64,000 bases of DNA from Vreelandella lionensis (GTDB taxonomy: Bacteria; Pseudomonadota; Gammaproteobacteria; Pseudomonadales; Halomonadaceae), in assembly GCF_002087295.1 (NCBI RefSeq), contig NZ_MWVI01000071.1, positions 29,391-93,390 of the forward strand. Reading direction: 5' to 3'. Positions within the stretch are counted from its first letter, which is position 1. Every line of letters starts with the position of its first letter. Below, piece by piece: positions 63,622-64,000 of the stretch. The notes under the pieces were generated by a model. The model worked only from the letters and a program-made list of their open reading frames with translations, was not told the origin of the DNA and made no database searches. A program made the position numbers and the translations under genes.

Positions 63622-63978
63622 TCAGCCGCTCCCACTATCGAGGATATAAAAATTATAAAAACTTTCAATCTCACCATTTACTCGCTGTAGTCTTTTTCTG
63701 ACGTCTTCGTGCTCTGCATGCAAGTTTTTCCCAGCATCAAAATATGTTTCGGGGGTTGTCAACCCATCCGCAAGCTCTTTAATTTCCGGAAGTAATTTTT
63801 CGTAATGGTTTTTTAGCACAATGAGAGCATTGATTCTATTTTGATTTGAAGCTTCTAAAATTGATTTTTGTGCTTGCTCAGAACTCCTCTTCGCTTGTCT
63901 AACTTGCAAATGAGCATGAGCGGCTGAAACAATCGCAGCCAGTGCGCTGAGCATGCTTACCACTGTAGTTGTATCCAT
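63622..63978 (-). CDS. Small membrane-anchored coiled-coil protein, unrecognised
   Basis: A 118-residue protein. The N-terminus forms one hydrophobic helix (TVVSMLSALAAIVSAAHAHL); the rest is predicted helical, with heptad-like spacing in RQAKRSSEQAQKSILEA and HEDVRKRLQRVNGEIESFYNF. The architecture is of a single-pass anchor with a cytoplasmic or periplasmic coiled coil. I do not recognise a family. Base composition is AT-rich like the gene to its left. The start codon lies 22 bases from the window edge, so a longer upstream operon cannot be excluded. Confidence 0.6.
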   Translation of the reverse strand: MDTTTVVSMLSALAAIVSAAHAHLQVRQAKRSSEQAQKSILEASNQNRINALIVLKNHYEKLLPEIKELADGLTTPETYFDAGKNLHAEHEDVRKRLQRVNGEIESFYNFYILDSGSG

Positions 63979-64000
63979 AGTAATGCTGTCCTTTATCAGT

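Overview
The window reads as part of a Gammaproteobacterial chromosome, most likely a halophile of the Halomonadaceae. The grounds are an estimated GC in the mid to high fifties, a Wsp-type chemosensory operon, a periplasmic formate dehydrogenase cluster with TorD-like and DUF3305/DUF3306 helpers, a Pcs-type phosphatidylcholine synthase, a TAXI-TRAP transporter and many c-di-GMP proteins. This placement is inference from gene content. No rRNA, tRNA or CRISPR array was recognised. The most pervasive property is damage: well over half of the genes carry at least one single-base frameshift or in-frame stop while homology continues on the other side. Most look like one-base losses in short homopolymers, so I give the full reconstructed extent of each gene and say where it breaks.

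Layout. (1) 1-1462: end of ygiB, then ygiC. (2) 1647-11322: a Wsp-like pathway (receptor, CheB, CheR, TPR protein, CheA-REC hybrid kinase, lone receiver, Hpt-REC-REC-GGDEF cyclase, two CheW-like proteins). (3) 11305-22046, minus strand: moeA, moaB, a DUF1244 protein and a formate dehydrogenase operon (gamma, beta, alpha, Tat-target peptide, TorD-like chaperone, multi-cluster ferredoxin, DUF3306, DUF3305). (4) 22198-26941, plus strand: fdhD, mobA, a second moeA, moaA and a COG0523 GTPase, so cofactor genes sit on both sides of the enzyme that needs them. (5) 26921-29968: a PAS-GGDEF-EAL membrane protein.

(6) 30160-38355: LysR regulator, NCS1 permease, beta-ureidopropionase, dihydropyrimidinase and PreTA dihydropyrimidine dehydrogenase, i.e. 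reductive pyrimidine catabolism. (7) 38374-45770: a LysR regulator divergent from an operon of TAXI-TRAP transporter, carnitine-dehydrogenase-like enzyme, BKACE, AtuA and an AtuA-associated small protein; this is the best candidate for an undescribed catabolic pathway. (8) 45880-49063: a membrane diguanylate cyclase followed by two orphan amino-acid-type binding proteins. (9) 49313-53075: cytosine deaminase, YbaK deacylase, GNAT, phosphatidylcholine synthase, DNA glycosylase I. (10) 53094-60391: MocR regulator, DUF1127 protein, RutR-like TetR, malonate-semialdehyde dehydrogenase, beta-alanine transaminase, M20 carbamoyl hydrolase and ABM protein. (11) 60503-62084: photolyase/cryptochrome. (12) 62085-64000: AT-richer DNA with two unrecognised genes, perhaps the edge of an island.

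Taken together, blocks 6, 9 and 10 encode a full route from cytosine through uracil, dihydrouracil, N-carbamoyl-beta-alanine and beta-alanine to malonate semialdehyde and acetyl-CoA. Near-identical sigma-54-type promoter elements lie before codA and before the NCS1 permease, which suggests nitrogen control. Blocks 3 and 4 form one formate-oxidation unit with its molybdenum cofactor supply. Blocks 2, 5 and 8 contribute three separate c-di-GMP inputs.
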